Part shown: positions 25,343-34,937 of the stretch, one piece after another
Layout of the letters: each line of letters begins with the position of its first letter
Position numbering within the stretch: position 1 is the first letter of the stretch
From: DVED01 sp963838375
GTDB taxonomy: Bacteria > Cyanobacteriota > Cyanobacteriia > Cyanobacteriales > Geitlerinemataceae
NCBI GenBank assembly: GCA_963838375.1
Contig: CAWIQY010000007.1
Coordinates: forward strand, 142,386 to 206,385
Direction of reading: 5' to 3'
Length of the DNA: 64,000 bases
Program-made: the position numbers and the translations under genes
Notes under the pieces: generated by a model
What the model was told of the DNA's origin: nothing
The model's database searches: none
What the model saw: only the letters and a program-made list of their open reading frames with translations

Positions 25343-28222
25343 GTGCGTATTCCTGCCTCAACTTACCGACTTCAATTTAACCCCAGTTTTGGGTTTGAAT
25401 CTGCTCGAAAGATTGTCTCCTATCTAGCAGATTTAGGGATTTCCGATGTGTATGCCTCGCCCATTTTTAAAGCGAGATCCGGAAGCACTCATGGTTACGA
25501 TGTCGTCGATCCCACTCAACTCAATCCCGAATTAGGCACGGAAAAAGCCTTTGAGACACTCATCGGTGAAGTTCAAAAAAATAAGATGGGATGGTTGCAG
25601 GATATCGTTCCCAACCACATGGCATACGACAGCCAAAATCGATTTTTGATGGACGTTCTCGAAAATGGTCCGGATTCGGAGTATTATAACTATTTCGATA
25701 TCGACTGGGAACATCCGTATAGCGACATCACAAGTCGCGTCTTGACGCCACTCCTGGGGGATTTTTACGGTCGATGTTTGGAAAATGGCGAAATTCAAAT
25801 TGCCTACGATAAGTCGGGTTTAAGTGTTAACTACTATAGTGTAAATATCCCACTGCGAATCGAGTCTTACGCGAAGTTAATTACTTACGATCTGAATAGA
25901 TTGGCAAAAGCTTTGGGACGGGAAAATCCTGATTTTGTCAAGCTTCTGGGAATTCTTTACATCCTGAAAAATATTCCCACAGAAGCCTCGAGCCAACAAA
26001 GACGAGATCAGTGCAGTTTTGTTAAAGGTTTGCTCTGGGAACTGTATCGAGATAAAGCCGAAATTAAACAATTCGTCGATCGCAATATCCAAATCTTTAA
26101 CGGAGAAAAGGGAAAACCGGAAAGTTTTAATTTATTAGACGAGCTTTTGTCCGAGCAGTTCTTCCGCTTGTCTTTCTGGAAAGTGGGAGCAGAAGAGCTA
26201 AACTACCGCCGATTCTTTACTGTTAATGAGTTGATCTGCGTTCGAGTAGAAGACAAGCGAGTTTTTTCTGAAACTCACGAATTGATTCTAAAATTTGTCG
26301 AATCGGGCAAATTTACGGGATTGAGAATCGATCATATTGACGGACTGTATAACCCCACAGAGTATTTGCAAAAGCTGCGAAAGGAAGTAGGAGATACTTA
26401 TCTCGTTGTCGAGAAAATTCTCGAGTTAGAAGAGGACTATTTCTCTCGGTACGAAGAAATGCCGGCTGATTGGGAAATTCAAGGAACATCCGGCTATGAC
26501 TTCTTAGATTGCGTCAACAGTCTATTTTGTTTTTCTCAAGGAGAGACTTATCTCCAATTCAGCGAGATTTACTCGCGGTTTACGAACTCGAACGTTTCTT
26601 ATGAGAAAGTCGTTTCGGAGAACAAGCGGTTAATCGCTGATAAAAACTTAGCCGGGGATGTAGAAAATCTGGCTAATTTGCTCAAACGCATTGCCGGTCA
26701 ATATCGGTATGGACGCGATTTTACTCTAAACGGTTTGAGGAAAGCGATCTTAGAAGCTTTGGTCGGATTTCCCATGTATCGTACCTATACGAACTCAGAA
26801 GAAGTTCGAGAAAGCGATTGCGTTTATATAAAAGAAGTTATCGAAGACGCTAAAACTAAGATTCCTCAACTTCTTAACGAGCTGAACTTCTTGGAAAAAA
26901 TTCTGCTTCTGGAGTATGAAGAATCGCTAACCGAAGAAGAACGCGCGTTGTGGCTGCATTTTGTCATGCGGTTCCAGCAGTTTTCCGGACCGCTGATGGC
27001 AAAAGGTGTGGAAGATACCACATTTTACGTTTACAATCGCTTTATTTCTTTGAACGAAGTGGGGGGAACGCCCAACATTTTTGGGATTTCTACTTCAGTT
27101 TTCCATAACTTTAATCAGCGTTGGCAAGATCGATGGCCCCATTCGATGAATGCGACCTCCACTCACGATACCAAACGCAGTGAAGATATACGGGCAAGAA
27201 TTAATGTGCTCTCTGAAATGCCCGAGGAATGGGAAGCACAGGTGAGAGCTTGGAGCCAACTCAATCGTCCTCACAAAATCAAAGACGGACAACGATCGAT
27301 TCCCGATGCTAATGATGAATACTTTTTGTATCAAAACTTAGTGGGAGCATTTCCCTTTGACGATGGCGACTATGCCGGATTTGTCGATCGCATTAAAGAT
27401 TATGCTATCAAAGCGGTGCGAGAAGCTAAAGTTCATACGGCATGGTTGCGACCGGATAACGATTACGAAGAAGGATTTGTAACCTTTATCGATAAAATTC
27501 TCGATCCCTCCCCAGACAATGAATTTTTGGCAAAGTTTCGTCCGTTCCAAGCGCGAATTTCCTACTACGGAATGTTTAATTCCCTTTCGCAAACCCTGCT
27601 GAAAATCACGTCTCCCGGCGTACCCGATTTCTATCAAGGAACCGAACTTTGGGACTTTAGTTTAGTCGATCCCGACAACCGCCGTCCCGTAGATTTCGAG
27701 TGGCGACGGGGCGCTCTCAAAGATATCCAACATCGGGCCAAAAATAGTATGTCGGACTTGATTACCGATTTGCTGACTTATATCAAAGATGGACGGATTA
27801 AGCTATTTTTAACCGCTCGAGCGATCGCTGCCCGGAATGCTAATATAGAACTCTTTCAACAAGGCTCCTACATTCCTCTCGACGTGCTGGGAGAACATCA
27901 AGATCGGATTGTCGCTTTTGCTCGTCACACCCGCCAACAAACTGCGATCGTCATTGTTCCTCACTTCCTCACTAGCTTAAGCTTAGTCGAACCGGGAAGC
28001 TTCCCCCTGGGTGAAGAGGTTTGGGAAGACACGCGCATCATTATTCCCCAAGGCTTACGATCGGCTTGGAAAGACGCGATCACCGACGGCGAAATTCCCG
28101 AAAGCGATACGATTCAAGTCGGTCAAGCCTTGGAACATTTCCCCGTTTCGTTACTACTCTCTCAAGAGATCGATCGCCCGTTACAGTCGAGTTCGTATTA
28201 CTCCCAGACGTCGCTTCGATAA
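25343..28222 (+). CDS. treY: Maltooligosyltrehalose synthase TreY
   Basis: 959 residues from GTG 25343, with AGCGAGG 9 bases upstream and 32 bases after treZ. TreY isomerises the reducing-end alpha-1,4 bond of glycogen-derived maltodextrins to an alpha,alpha-1,1 bond. It is a GH13 enzyme: RIPASTYRLQF at the start, YASPIFKARSGSTHGYDV, the nucleophile region GLRIDHIDGL, the acid region LVVEKILE and NATSTHDTKRSEDIRAR. The length is normal for the family (about 700-950). It acts directly upstream of TreZ in the pathway. No lesions were seen. Confidence 0.96.
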   Translation: MRIPASTYRLQFNPSFGFESARKIVSYLADLGISDVYASPIFKARSGSTHGYDVVDPTQLNPELGTEKAFETLIGEVQKNKMGWLQDIVPNHMAYDSQNRFLMDVLENGPDSEYYNYFDIDWEHPYSDITSRVLTPLLGDFYGRCLENGEIQIAYDKSGLSVNYYSVNIPLRIESYAKLITYDLNRLAKALGRENPDFVKLLGILYILKNIPTEASSQQRRDQCSFVKGLLWELYRDKAEIKQFVDRNIQIFNGEKGKPESFNLLDELLSEQFFRLSFWKVGAEELNYRRFFTVNELICVRVEDKRVFSETHELILKFVESGKFTGLRIDHIDGLYNPTEYLQKLRKEVGDTYLVVEKILELEEDYFSRYEEMPADWEIQGTSGYDFLDCVNSLFCFSQGETYLQFSEIYSRFTNSNVSYEKVVSENKRLIADKNLAGDVENLANLLKRIAGQYRYGRDFTLNGLRKAILEALVGFPMYRTYTNSEEVRESDCVYIKEVIEDAKTKIPQLLNELNFLEKILLLEYEESLTEEERALWLHFVMRFQQFSGPLMAKGVEDTTFYVYNRFISLNEVGGTPNIFGISTSVFHNFNQRWQDRWPHSMNATSTHDTKRSEDIRARINVLSEMPEEWEAQVRAWSQLNRPHKIKDGQRSIPDANDEYFLYQNLVGAFPFDDGDYAGFVDRIKDYAIKAVREAKVHTAWLRPDNDYEEGFVTFIDKILDPSPDNEFLAKFRPFQARISYYGMFNSLSQTLLKITSPGVPDFYQGTELWDFSLVDPDNRRPVDFEWRRGALKDIQHRAKNSMSDLITDLLTYIKDGRIKLFLTARAIAARNANIELFQQGSYIPLDVLGEHQDRIVAFARHTRQQTAIVIVPHFLTSLSLVEPGSFPLGEEVWEDTRIIIPQGLRSAWKDAITDGEIPESDTIQVGQALEHFPVSLLLSQEIDRPLQSSSYYSQTSLR

Positions 28223-28275
28223 GCTGATTCAAATTGTTTCATTTCGATCGTCAAGATCGTAAAAACTTAGGTTCT

Positions 28276-30486
28276 ATGGATTTACAACTTTGGCCCGGTA
28301 AACCCTATCCCTTGGGTTCAAACTGGGATGGTAAAGGTACTAACTTTGCCCTCTTTTCTGAAAACGCCACAGGCGTTGAATTATGCCTGTTCGACGAAAA
28401 AGGTTGGGAAACCCGATTGCCACTGACGGAAGTGTATAACTTCGTCTGGCATGGCTATGTTCCCGACATCAAACCCGGTCAACTGTACGGATTTCGCGTC
28501 CACGGCCCCTACGAACCCGCTGCGGGACACCGCTTCAACCCCGCCAAACTGTCGATCGATCCCTACGCCAAAGCGATCGCCGGAGACGTGATCCACGGAC
28601 GGGAAATCTTCGGCTATGACTGGGACAACGAAGATGAAGACTTATCCTATAGCAAATTAGACGATTCTCACCTCGTTCCCAAAGCCGTCGTCGTCGATGA
28701 ATCCTTCGACTGGGAAGGCGATACTCACCCGCAACTTCCCTGGCACAAAACCATCATCTACGAAACCCACGTCAAAGGCTTTACCCAACTGCATCCCGAC
28801 ATTCCCGAACCTTTGCGGGGAACCTATGCCGGACTCGCCCATCCCGCCGCCATCGACCATCTCAAATCCTTGGGGATTACCGCTGTCGAACTCCTTCCCG
28901 TTCACCACTTTATCGGCTGTCCCGGTTTTCTGGAAGCCAAGGGACTGCGAAACTACTGGGGATACGACTCCATCGGCTATCTCGCGCCTTACTCCCGTTA
29001 CAGTGCCAGCGGTATCGCCGGACAACAGGTGAACGAGTTTAAGGAGATGGTCAAAGCCTTACACGCCGCCGGAATTGAGGTGATTATCGATGTGGTATAC
29101 AACCACACCGGAGAAGGCAACCACATGGGTCCGACTCTCTCGTTTCGCGGCATCGACAACGCCTCGTACTACCGCCTGGTAGAAGACGATCCCCGCTACT
29201 ACATGGATTTTAGCGGCTGCGGCAACTCCCTCAATATCCGCCATCCGCAGGTGTTGAAGCTGATTATGGACAGCTTGCGCTATTGGGTGTTGGAGATGCA
29301 CATCGATGGCTTCCGCTTCGATTTGGCGACGGTACTGGCGCGAGAAACCGATCGGGTCGATACCTTTGCTGCCTTTTTCGATATCATCCACCAAGATCCG
29401 GTGTTGTGCGATGTGAAGTTAATCGCCGAACCCTGGGACATCGGCGAAGGTGGCTATCAAGTCGGACAATTCCCTTTGCTGTGGTCGGAGTGGAATGGTC
29501 GCTACCGCGATACCATGCGGGACTTTTGGCGGGGAACCGACGAAACCCTCTCTCAGTTTGCCTACAGCTTTACCGGGAGTTCCGACTTGTACGAAACCAA
29601 CGGACGGCGACCCCACGCTAGCATCAACTTTATCACCGCTCACGACGGGTTTACCCTGCACGATCTGGTCAGCTACAACCAGAAGCGCAACGAAGCCAAC
29701 GGCGAAGACAGTCGCGACGGGGAAAACCACAATCGATCGTGGAACTGTACGGTGGTGGAAGTCGTGGAGACAGAACCGCTAGATGGAGAAGAAGAAGAAA
29801 CAGAATCTGCACCCCCACCCGATCCGAGTATGGGGGATGGGGAAACAGACGATCCCCAAGTCCGGGCGCTGCGAGAACGACAAAAGCGGAATTTGTTGAC
29901 ATCGTTACTGCTGTCTCAAGGCGTTCCCATGATGGTTGCCGGGGATGAAATGGGGCGATCTCAAGGAGGAAATAACAATGTCTACTGTCAGGATAACGAA
30001 ATCTCCTGGGTAGATTGGGACTTGCAGCACAAAAATGCCGATCAACTCGAATTTGCTCGCCAGTTAGCCCGTTTTCGGGGCGAACATTCTGTATTTCGTC
30101 GTCGCAAGTGGTTCCAAGGACGGGCAATTCACGGTTCCGGAGTCAGCGATATTGCTTGGTTCAACCCCGATGGCGGAGAAATGACTGAAGAACAGTGGCA
30201 AGTGGGGTATGCCAGAGCGATCGGAATTTTTCTCAATGGCGAAGAACTTGCCACGCCGAATTCTCGCGGCGAACGGATTATTGACGACAGTTTTCTGCTG
30301 TTTTTTAATGCTCATTGGGGGGAGATCGATTTTGTGATTCCTCCCCGATTTCAGAAGTTGCAGTGGCAGGCTGTGATTGATACTACTGAACCTACATTTG
30401 TCGAATCTCAAGGGCGAATTTATACGGATGGGAAAATGGTTCCCGTCACCGGGCGATCGGTGATGGTGTTAAAGTGTCTCAAGTGA
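28276..30486 (+). CDS. glgX: Glycogen debranching enzyme GlgX/TreX
   Basis: 736 residues from ATG 28276 (MDLQLWPGKPYPLG); a TTG 14 codons earlier is a poorer start. An N-terminal CBM48-like domain (about 5-130) is followed by a GH13 isoamylase-type catalytic domain with VVYNHTGEGN, GFRFDLATVLARE, LIAEPWDIGEGGYQVG and ITAHDGFTLHDLVSYN. It cleaves alpha-1,6 branches of glycogen, giving the linear maltodextrins used by TreY and TreZ. An acidic insertion (GEEEETESAPPPDPSMGDGE type) at about 510-535 sits in a surface loop. It ends 12 bp from the convergent kinase gene. Third gene of the trehalose operon. Confidence 0.95.
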   Translation: MDLQLWPGKPYPLGSNWDGKGTNFALFSENATGVELCLFDEKGWETRLPLTEVYNFVWHGYVPDIKPGQLYGFRVHGPYEPAAGHRFNPAKLSIDPYAKAIAGDVIHGREIFGYDWDNEDEDLSYSKLDDSHLVPKAVVVDESFDWEGDTHPQLPWHKTIIYETHVKGFTQLHPDIPEPLRGTYAGLAHPAAIDHLKSLGITAVELLPVHHFIGCPGFLEAKGLRNYWGYDSIGYLAPYSRYSASGIAGQQVNEFKEMVKALHAAGIEVIIDVVYNHTGEGNHMGPTLSFRGIDNASYYRLVEDDPRYYMDFSGCGNSLNIRHPQVLKLIMDSLRYWVLEMHIDGFRFDLATVLARETDRVDTFAAFFDIIHQDPVLCDVKLIAEPWDIGEGGYQVGQFPLLWSEWNGRYRDTMRDFWRGTDETLSQFAYSFTGSSDLYETNGRRPHASINFITAHDGFTLHDLVSYNQKRNEANGEDSRDGENHNRSWNCTVVEVVETEPLDGEEEETESAPPPDPSMGDGETDDPQVRALRERQKRNLLTSLLLSQGVPMMVAGDEMGRSQGGNNNVYCQDNEISWVDWDLQHKNADQLEFARQLARFRGEHSVFRRRKWFQGRAIHGSGVSDIAWFNPDGGEMTEEQWQVGYARAIGIFLNGEELATPNSRGERIIDDSFLLFFNAHWGEIDFVIPPRFQKLQWQAVIDTTEPTFVESQGRIYTDGKMVPVTGRSVMVLKCLK

Positions 30487-30498
30487 GATTCTATAATG

Positions 30499-32892
30499 TT
30501 ATCGATCGATGTTGCATTTCAATCCTGCGGCTTCTGCTGTTTCATACTGAATGGGAACAAAGGTAACACCGAATTTCTCGCTTTGGCAAGAAACAATATG
30601 GACTAACTGTTGGGGAGGGTTTTGTCGATCGCCTGTTTTGGGATCGAACTGAATGGTTCCGGTGGCGCCTTCTGCCTTGAAATTCGGATTTCTCAGGGTT
30701 TGTTGCATTCCCATTCGACTCGTTTTTTGTTGCTGTCTGATGGCTTCGATCAGCGATCGCGCAGCATCGTAAGCTAACGCTGTGGTCGAATTGACATTTC
30801 CTCCCCAAAGCCGAAGTGCTTCATTGGGGAATTGGGAATTTTGACTATTTAATGAATTCCAATGAGTCGAAATAACGAGCTTTTTGGATGAATTGAGTTT
30901 TGAGGCAGCTTCTAAGGTTTTCTCATTATGAAGTCCTTCAGATGTGGCAATCCAATGGCGATCGTTGTTGGCACGGAAGATGTCGATCGCATTGGCTAAT
31001 GAATCCGTCACTTCACCATCGGGAATCAAGACGAGTGCCACATCTGGTTGTTTTCCGAGATTTAATATTTCTTTTTCTACTTCATTTTTGTTGGTGAGAT
31101 TCGAGGTTTGAATTGAGCGATCGATCGAAGTTTGAAATGCTTGTTTGAAATCTTCTTGAAATGAGTAGGTGAAAGGGCTGGAAGGATTAAAAAATAGTTT
31201 AACTTTTTTGATGTTTTTGCTCGTTAAATATTGAGAAATTATGGGCGCATATTTTTGGGTGCTAGCGACTGTTCTAAAAAAGAAATCACGAGGATTTTCG
31301 GTCAGATCGTTAGTTGTACTTCCGGGAGACACTAAAACGAGTTTTTGGCTGTTATAAATATCCACAACTTCCATCGTCATATCGCTGGCATAGTGACCGA
31401 TGACCCCTAAAATTTCCGGTCGATCGATCAGAGATTGTGCCACTTCTTTAGCTTTTTCAATTTGATTACGATCGTCAGCAATAACGACTCTAAGACCTTG
31501 ATTTTTTAGATTGATTTTTTCTAAGAAATCTCGACCCGGAAAATCTCGTTTGTCTCCTTTCACTTCCAAAAGGCTTAAATTTACCTCGGTTTGAGCTTGA
31601 GAAACTCCCCGTAAAATTTCTAATGTTAAACTTTCAGTGACGATATCGCCTGCCTGATTGCGTCGTAATGGCACGGCAATGGCGATCGTAAAATAGTCGG
31701 CATCGATGGCTTCTAGCAGGGCGTTATTCATGTAAATCAACGTTTCTGGATCTTTTTTATCTTGGCGCCAAGACTGTTGAAAAAAATCTAAAGACTCTTG
31801 ATAATTAGATCTAGAAAAAGATTTGACTCCCTTCTGTTTAGGAACGGGTGTGAGACTTTTTATAATCAATTCCTCCCCACAGCTTATACGATCGTTGAGA
31901 GTGAGATTGCAAGTTGTGGGGATTAGTAGTTTATGAACTATAACTGCTATAATAATACCGATTCCGCATCCGCAAACTGAGAGGAATAATCTCCGCGATA
32001 TTGGAGAGTCTCTACGTCGAAATCGAGCTCTATTCGGCGATCGAGAAGAATCTATGACTCTCTCTAACTCGGGTAAAATTTCTGTTATTGATTGATACCG
32101 TTTTCTAAAATCGTAGCGCACCATCTTGTTGAGAATTGCGGCGAGACGATCGCTGATTTGGATCGTCGGACGATCGGGTGTAGCGTAGATCCAGATAATT
32201 TCACAGGTTTCTGGATCGCGGAGAAATCTCTGGGGATTGACACCAATCAGGGATTGAATGATGGTGACACCGACGGCATAGATGTCGCTACAAAAATCAG
32301 GATTGCCACATTGTTGTTCCGGTGGCATATAACCCGGCGATCCGATCGTTGTTGTTACCGTCTCTCCAGAATCGCTAACCGTTAATGTTCCGATTTCCCG
32401 AACCGCACCAAAATCGATCAGAACGATTGTTCCATCGCTTCGTCGAATCAAATTAGAGGGTTTGATATCGCGATGAATGACCTCTTTTTGATGTACAAAA
32501 CTTAGAATATTTAAGATATCTTGCAAGAAGGCGATCGCCCGATTTTCTTCCCAGCGATTCCCCGAAGTCAGTTCGTCACTTAAAGGATTACCTTCGATAT
32601 ATTCTTGAACTAAGTAAAAATTGTTATCATCCTCCAAACGATCGAAAACCTGGGGAATTTGCGGATGTTGACCCAGTTGAGAAAGTGCGCGAACTTCTCG
32701 ATCGAATCTCAATCTTGCTTGTTCCAACACGTTTAGATCGTCAGATTGAGGTTGGGGAATTTCTTTAATCGCGCACAAACGATCGTTCAAATTGGTATCT
32801 TCCGCCAGATACGTTTTACCAAATCCACCTTGACCTAAGAGTTTGACGATTCGATAGCGATCGTGTAGGATATCCCCCGGATTCAAACCCAT
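30499..32892 (-). CDS. Ser/Thr kinase fused to a periplasmic amino-acid-binding-type domain
   Basis: 797 residues from ATG 32892 (MGLNPGDILHDRYRI). The cytoplasmic Hanks-type kinase (about 14-275) has an intact G-loop LLGQGGFGKTYLAED, AIKE lysine, VIHRDIKPSNLIR and IDFGAV. One membrane segment (about 300-322; LSVCGCGIGIIIAVIV) connects to an extracytoplasmic type I periplasmic-binding-protein domain (about 395-790) of the branched-chain-amino-acid/ANF receptor class (RNQAGDIVTESLTLEIL, VIGHYASDMTMEV, LVLVSPGSTTNDL, TALAYDAARSL). It should phosphorylate cytoplasmic targets in response to a bound small ligand. Its neighbours upstream on the same strand are a nuclease-like protein and a second kinase. 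Confidence 0.92.
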   Translation of the reverse strand: MGLNPGDILHDRYRIVKLLGQGGFGKTYLAEDTNLNDRLCAIKEIPQPQSDDLNVLEQARLRFDREVRALSQLGQHPQIPQVFDRLEDDNNFYLVQEYIEGNPLSDELTSGNRWEENRAIAFLQDILNILSFVHQKEVIHRDIKPSNLIRRSDGTIVLIDFGAVREIGTLTVSDSGETVTTTIGSPGYMPPEQQCGNPDFCSDIYAVGVTIIQSLIGVNPQRFLRDPETCEIIWIYATPDRPTIQISDRLAAILNKMVRYDFRKRYQSITEILPELERVIDSSRSPNRARFRRRDSPISRRLFLSVCGCGIGIIIAVIVHKLLIPTTCNLTLNDRISCGEELIIKSLTPVPKQKGVKSFSRSNYQESLDFFQQSWRQDKKDPETLIYMNNALLEAIDADYFTIAIAVPLRRNQAGDIVTESLTLEILRGVSQAQTEVNLSLLEVKGDKRDFPGRDFLEKINLKNQGLRVVIADDRNQIEKAKEVAQSLIDRPEILGVIGHYASDMTMEVVDIYNSQKLVLVSPGSTTNDLTENPRDFFFRTVASTQKYAPIISQYLTSKNIKKVKLFFNPSSPFTYSFQEDFKQAFQTSIDRSIQTSNLTNKNEVEKEILNLGKQPDVALVLIPDGEVTDSLANAIDIFRANNDRHWIATSEGLHNEKTLEAASKLNSSKKLVISTHWNSLNSQNSQFPNEALRLWGGNVNSTTALAYDAARSLIEAIRQQQKTSRMGMQQTLRNPNFKAEGATGTIQFDPKTGDRQNPPQQLVHIVSCQSEKFGVTFVPIQYETAEAAGLKCNIDR

Positions 32893-32994
32893 AGACAAGA
32901 TTCTCGAACTCAATGCGCGGATTGATATCGATCTTGCCACAGAATTGTAAAAATGGGGACTTATGTTAGAAAAGTCGGTTTTGGCGATCGATCG

Positions 32995-33609
32995 CTATTC
33001 TCGGGATAGATTTTGCTCGCAGAGATGGAAAATATAGCGCAACCGACCCAATAAATCAGCCATATTGCCTGTAGAATAAACGGCTGTTTCATCGACACTT
33101 CCATCGATCCTTAAACGATAAAATTGCCAACTTCCTCCATTGGTAACAATCCCCAAAACATCAAGCAAACGATCGATCGATCTGTTGTTTGCTTGACAAG
33201 CTTTCATTTCGACTAAGCATTGAGCTAAACCTTGTTCAAAATCATCTTTTTTAGCTTCAACAATACAGAGAAAAGGCGATTCTAAATAGCGTTTACGAGG
33301 TGCTATTAGATAATCGACATAACCACTAGTTGTATCATCGGCTAACTGTGCTCCTTTCCAAATTTTTAAGTGTTTGCAATCATAAATTGCTTCTTCACAA
33401 ATTGCATCAATTAGTAGCTTCTTTGATTCTTCATAGCTTTGAAGATCGAAAAAGTTAGTTAATCGCTGCAACCGCTCTTGAAAAAATGGGCTGAGTTCAA
33501 GTGGTTCGACCTCAAAAGACCACAAATTTAATTCTTCTAGATTTAAATGCTTGAATGCTTCAATGTAAGTAAAACTAGAAAAGTTTTTCTTTTTGATTCT
33601 TTTGGTCAT
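32995..33609 (-). CDS. PD-(D/E)XK nuclease-fold-like protein of unknown function
   Basis: 204 residues from ATG 33609; the GAGAGGT site 7 bases upstream selects this start over an upstream TTG. The core SGYVDYLIAPRKRYLESPFL-CIVEAKKDDFEQGLAQ shows the D...ExK spacing (Asp in YVDYLI, then EAKK) followed by the Gln-containing helix of the PD-(D/E)XK superfamily. Comparable small proteins are common in cyanobacteria next to regulatory or restriction-type genes, with no assigned substrate. It lies between two kinase genes, about 27 bases from the upstream one and about 100 bases from the downstream one, so co-transcription is likely. A nuclease function is an inference from the motif only. Confidence 0.7.
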   Translation of the reverse strand: MTKRIKKKNFSSFTYIEAFKHLNLEELNLWSFEVEPLELSPFFQERLQRLTNFFDLQSYEESKKLLIDAICEEAIYDCKHLKIWKGAQLADDTTSGYVDYLIAPRKRYLESPFLCIVEAKKDDFEQGLAQCLVEMKACQANNRSIDRLLDVLGIVTNGGSWQFYRLRIDGSVDETAVYSTGNMADLLGRLRYIFHLCEQNLSRE

Positions 33610-33636
33610 AGATTTACCTCTCAATTAATTCAGGCA

Positions 33637-34812
33637 TCAAGACAACGGTACAAGACGATCTTTGGTGTCAAACTTTCCCAGACATTGAAGATCTCGCAGT
33701 GCTTCGGTTGCTGAAAGATAGCGATCGTTGAAATGATAGCAAACCATTCGATCGAGTATATCGGCAAATTCAGAAGTGACTTGAGCTTTGTCACGCCAGA
33801 TCAAATTACCTTGACGATCGAACTTTTTGAATTTTCTGGGACGTAATCCAGAGAGCGCTTGAATTCCGATAATTCCTAATGCGTACAAATCGCTACTAAA
33901 TTTAGGAATACCGAAAGCTTGTTCGGGTGGAATATAATAGGCAGAAGTGCCTTGATTTGGAGTTAAAGAAGTCGTGTTTCCACTCAAAATTTGACCGCTA
34001 CTAATTTCCTTAACTGCTCCAAAATCAACTAAGACAATCTTACTATCTGAAGCACTGCGAATTAAGTTATCGGGATGCAAATCGCGATGAATAACCCCTT
34101 GCTGGTGGACAAATTCTAAAACTTCTAGAATATCTCGTAATAGGACGATCGCCTCTTCTTCCTGCCAAGGTTGACTCTCGATTAATTCGTGACTGAGAGG
34201 TTGTCCTTCAATAAATTCGTGAATGATATAAAATTCTCCATTTTCTTCAAAGCTGGCTAACAGTTTGGGGATGCGATCGCAATCTCCTAAACGATGTAAA
34301 ACTCGAGATTCTTGTTGAAATTTTTGAATCGTTTCTGGCGACGAACTTTTTAACTGTTTGACGACGCATAATGGTCGATCGGGAAGTTGTTCGTCTTCGG
34401 CGAGATACGTCTGACTAAAATCACTTCTGACTAAATGTTCGAGCAGACGATACCGATGGCAGAGCTTTCGATCTAAAAGACGATCTTTATGAACAGAATC
34501 TTCTATGTCTTCTTGTTCTATCGATCGGGTTATACACTCCCACAAATTTTTACTTCTGACTTTTTCGCCATATTCTAAAATTTCCAGGTTTAGAAAGACA
34601 TCAGTCAGCAGATTCCATAAGTGATAGGCAACGTATCGACCCAGATATCCCACGGTATAACCCCGTGCCGCCGGATCGGTTTTCTTGATTTCATCGTAGG
34701 TTTGTCCGGCTAAAACCCCTTTAATTACTGCCTGCTGCACGCGGCTTAATGCTTCTCCTCTCTGTTCGCGAACTAACCGATCGAGTAGATTTAAAGCTTC
34801 TTCTATGTTCAT
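33637..34812 (-). CDS. Ser/Thr kinase with VMAP-type N-terminal helix-turn-helix domain
   Basis: 391 residues. Residues 1-95 (MNIEEALNLLDRLV...TYDEIKK...YLGRYVAYHLWNLLTDVF) resemble the N-terminal domain of vWA-MoxR-associated proteins (HTH_VMAP type) seen on cyanobacterial NLR-like and WD40 conflict proteins. Residues about 130-375 are a Hanks-type kinase with VVKQL lysine, VIHRDLHPDNLI and LVDFGAV. The ATP-binding glycine loop is degenerate (HLVRSDFSQTYLAED, with no GxGxxG), so activity may be weak or allosteric. The catalytic and DFG aspartates are kept. It is the first gene of a three-gene minus-strand group with the nuclease-like protein and the sensor kinase. Confidence 0.85.
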   Translation of the reverse strand: MNIEEALNLLDRLVREQRGEALSRVQQAVIKGVLAGQTYDEIKKTDPAARGYTVGYLGRYVAYHLWNLLTDVFLNLEILEYGEKVRSKNLWECITRSIEQEDIEDSVHKDRLLDRKLCHRYRLLEHLVRSDFSQTYLAEDEQLPDRPLCVVKQLKSSSPETIQKFQQESRVLHRLGDCDRIPKLLASFEENGEFYIIHEFIEGQPLSHELIESQPWQEEEAIVLLRDILEVLEFVHQQGVIHRDLHPDNLIRSASDSKIVLVDFGAVKEISSGQILSGNTTSLTPNQGTSAYYIPPEQAFGIPKFSSDLYALGIIGIQALSGLRPRKFKKFDRQGNLIWRDKAQVTSEFADILDRMVCYHFNDRYLSATEALRDLQCLGKFDTKDRLVPLS

Positions 34813-34846
34813 GCGATCTCCTGATTTTCCGATATTTTTACTCTTT

Positions 34847-34937
34847 TAGGACTTACGCAAAGCCCATATATGTAGGGTGTGTTAGCGCAGTGTAACGCAC
34901 CATCGCCACCATAAGTAGCATCATTGCATAAGTCCTA
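34847..34937. mobile_element. 91-bp MITE-like element with terminal inverted repeats
   Basis: The left end TAGGACTTACGCAA (34847-34860) and right end TTGCATAAGTCCTA (34924-34937) are inverted repeats with one mismatch. Inside is GGGTGTGTTAGCGCAGTGTAACGCACC, given here as two arms: GGGTGTGTTA and GTAACGCACC. It has no coding capacity. Related GGTGCGTT...AACACACC palindromes occur at 61772-61800 and 62780-62807. It is probably a small non-autonomous transposable element. Confidence 0.75.
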
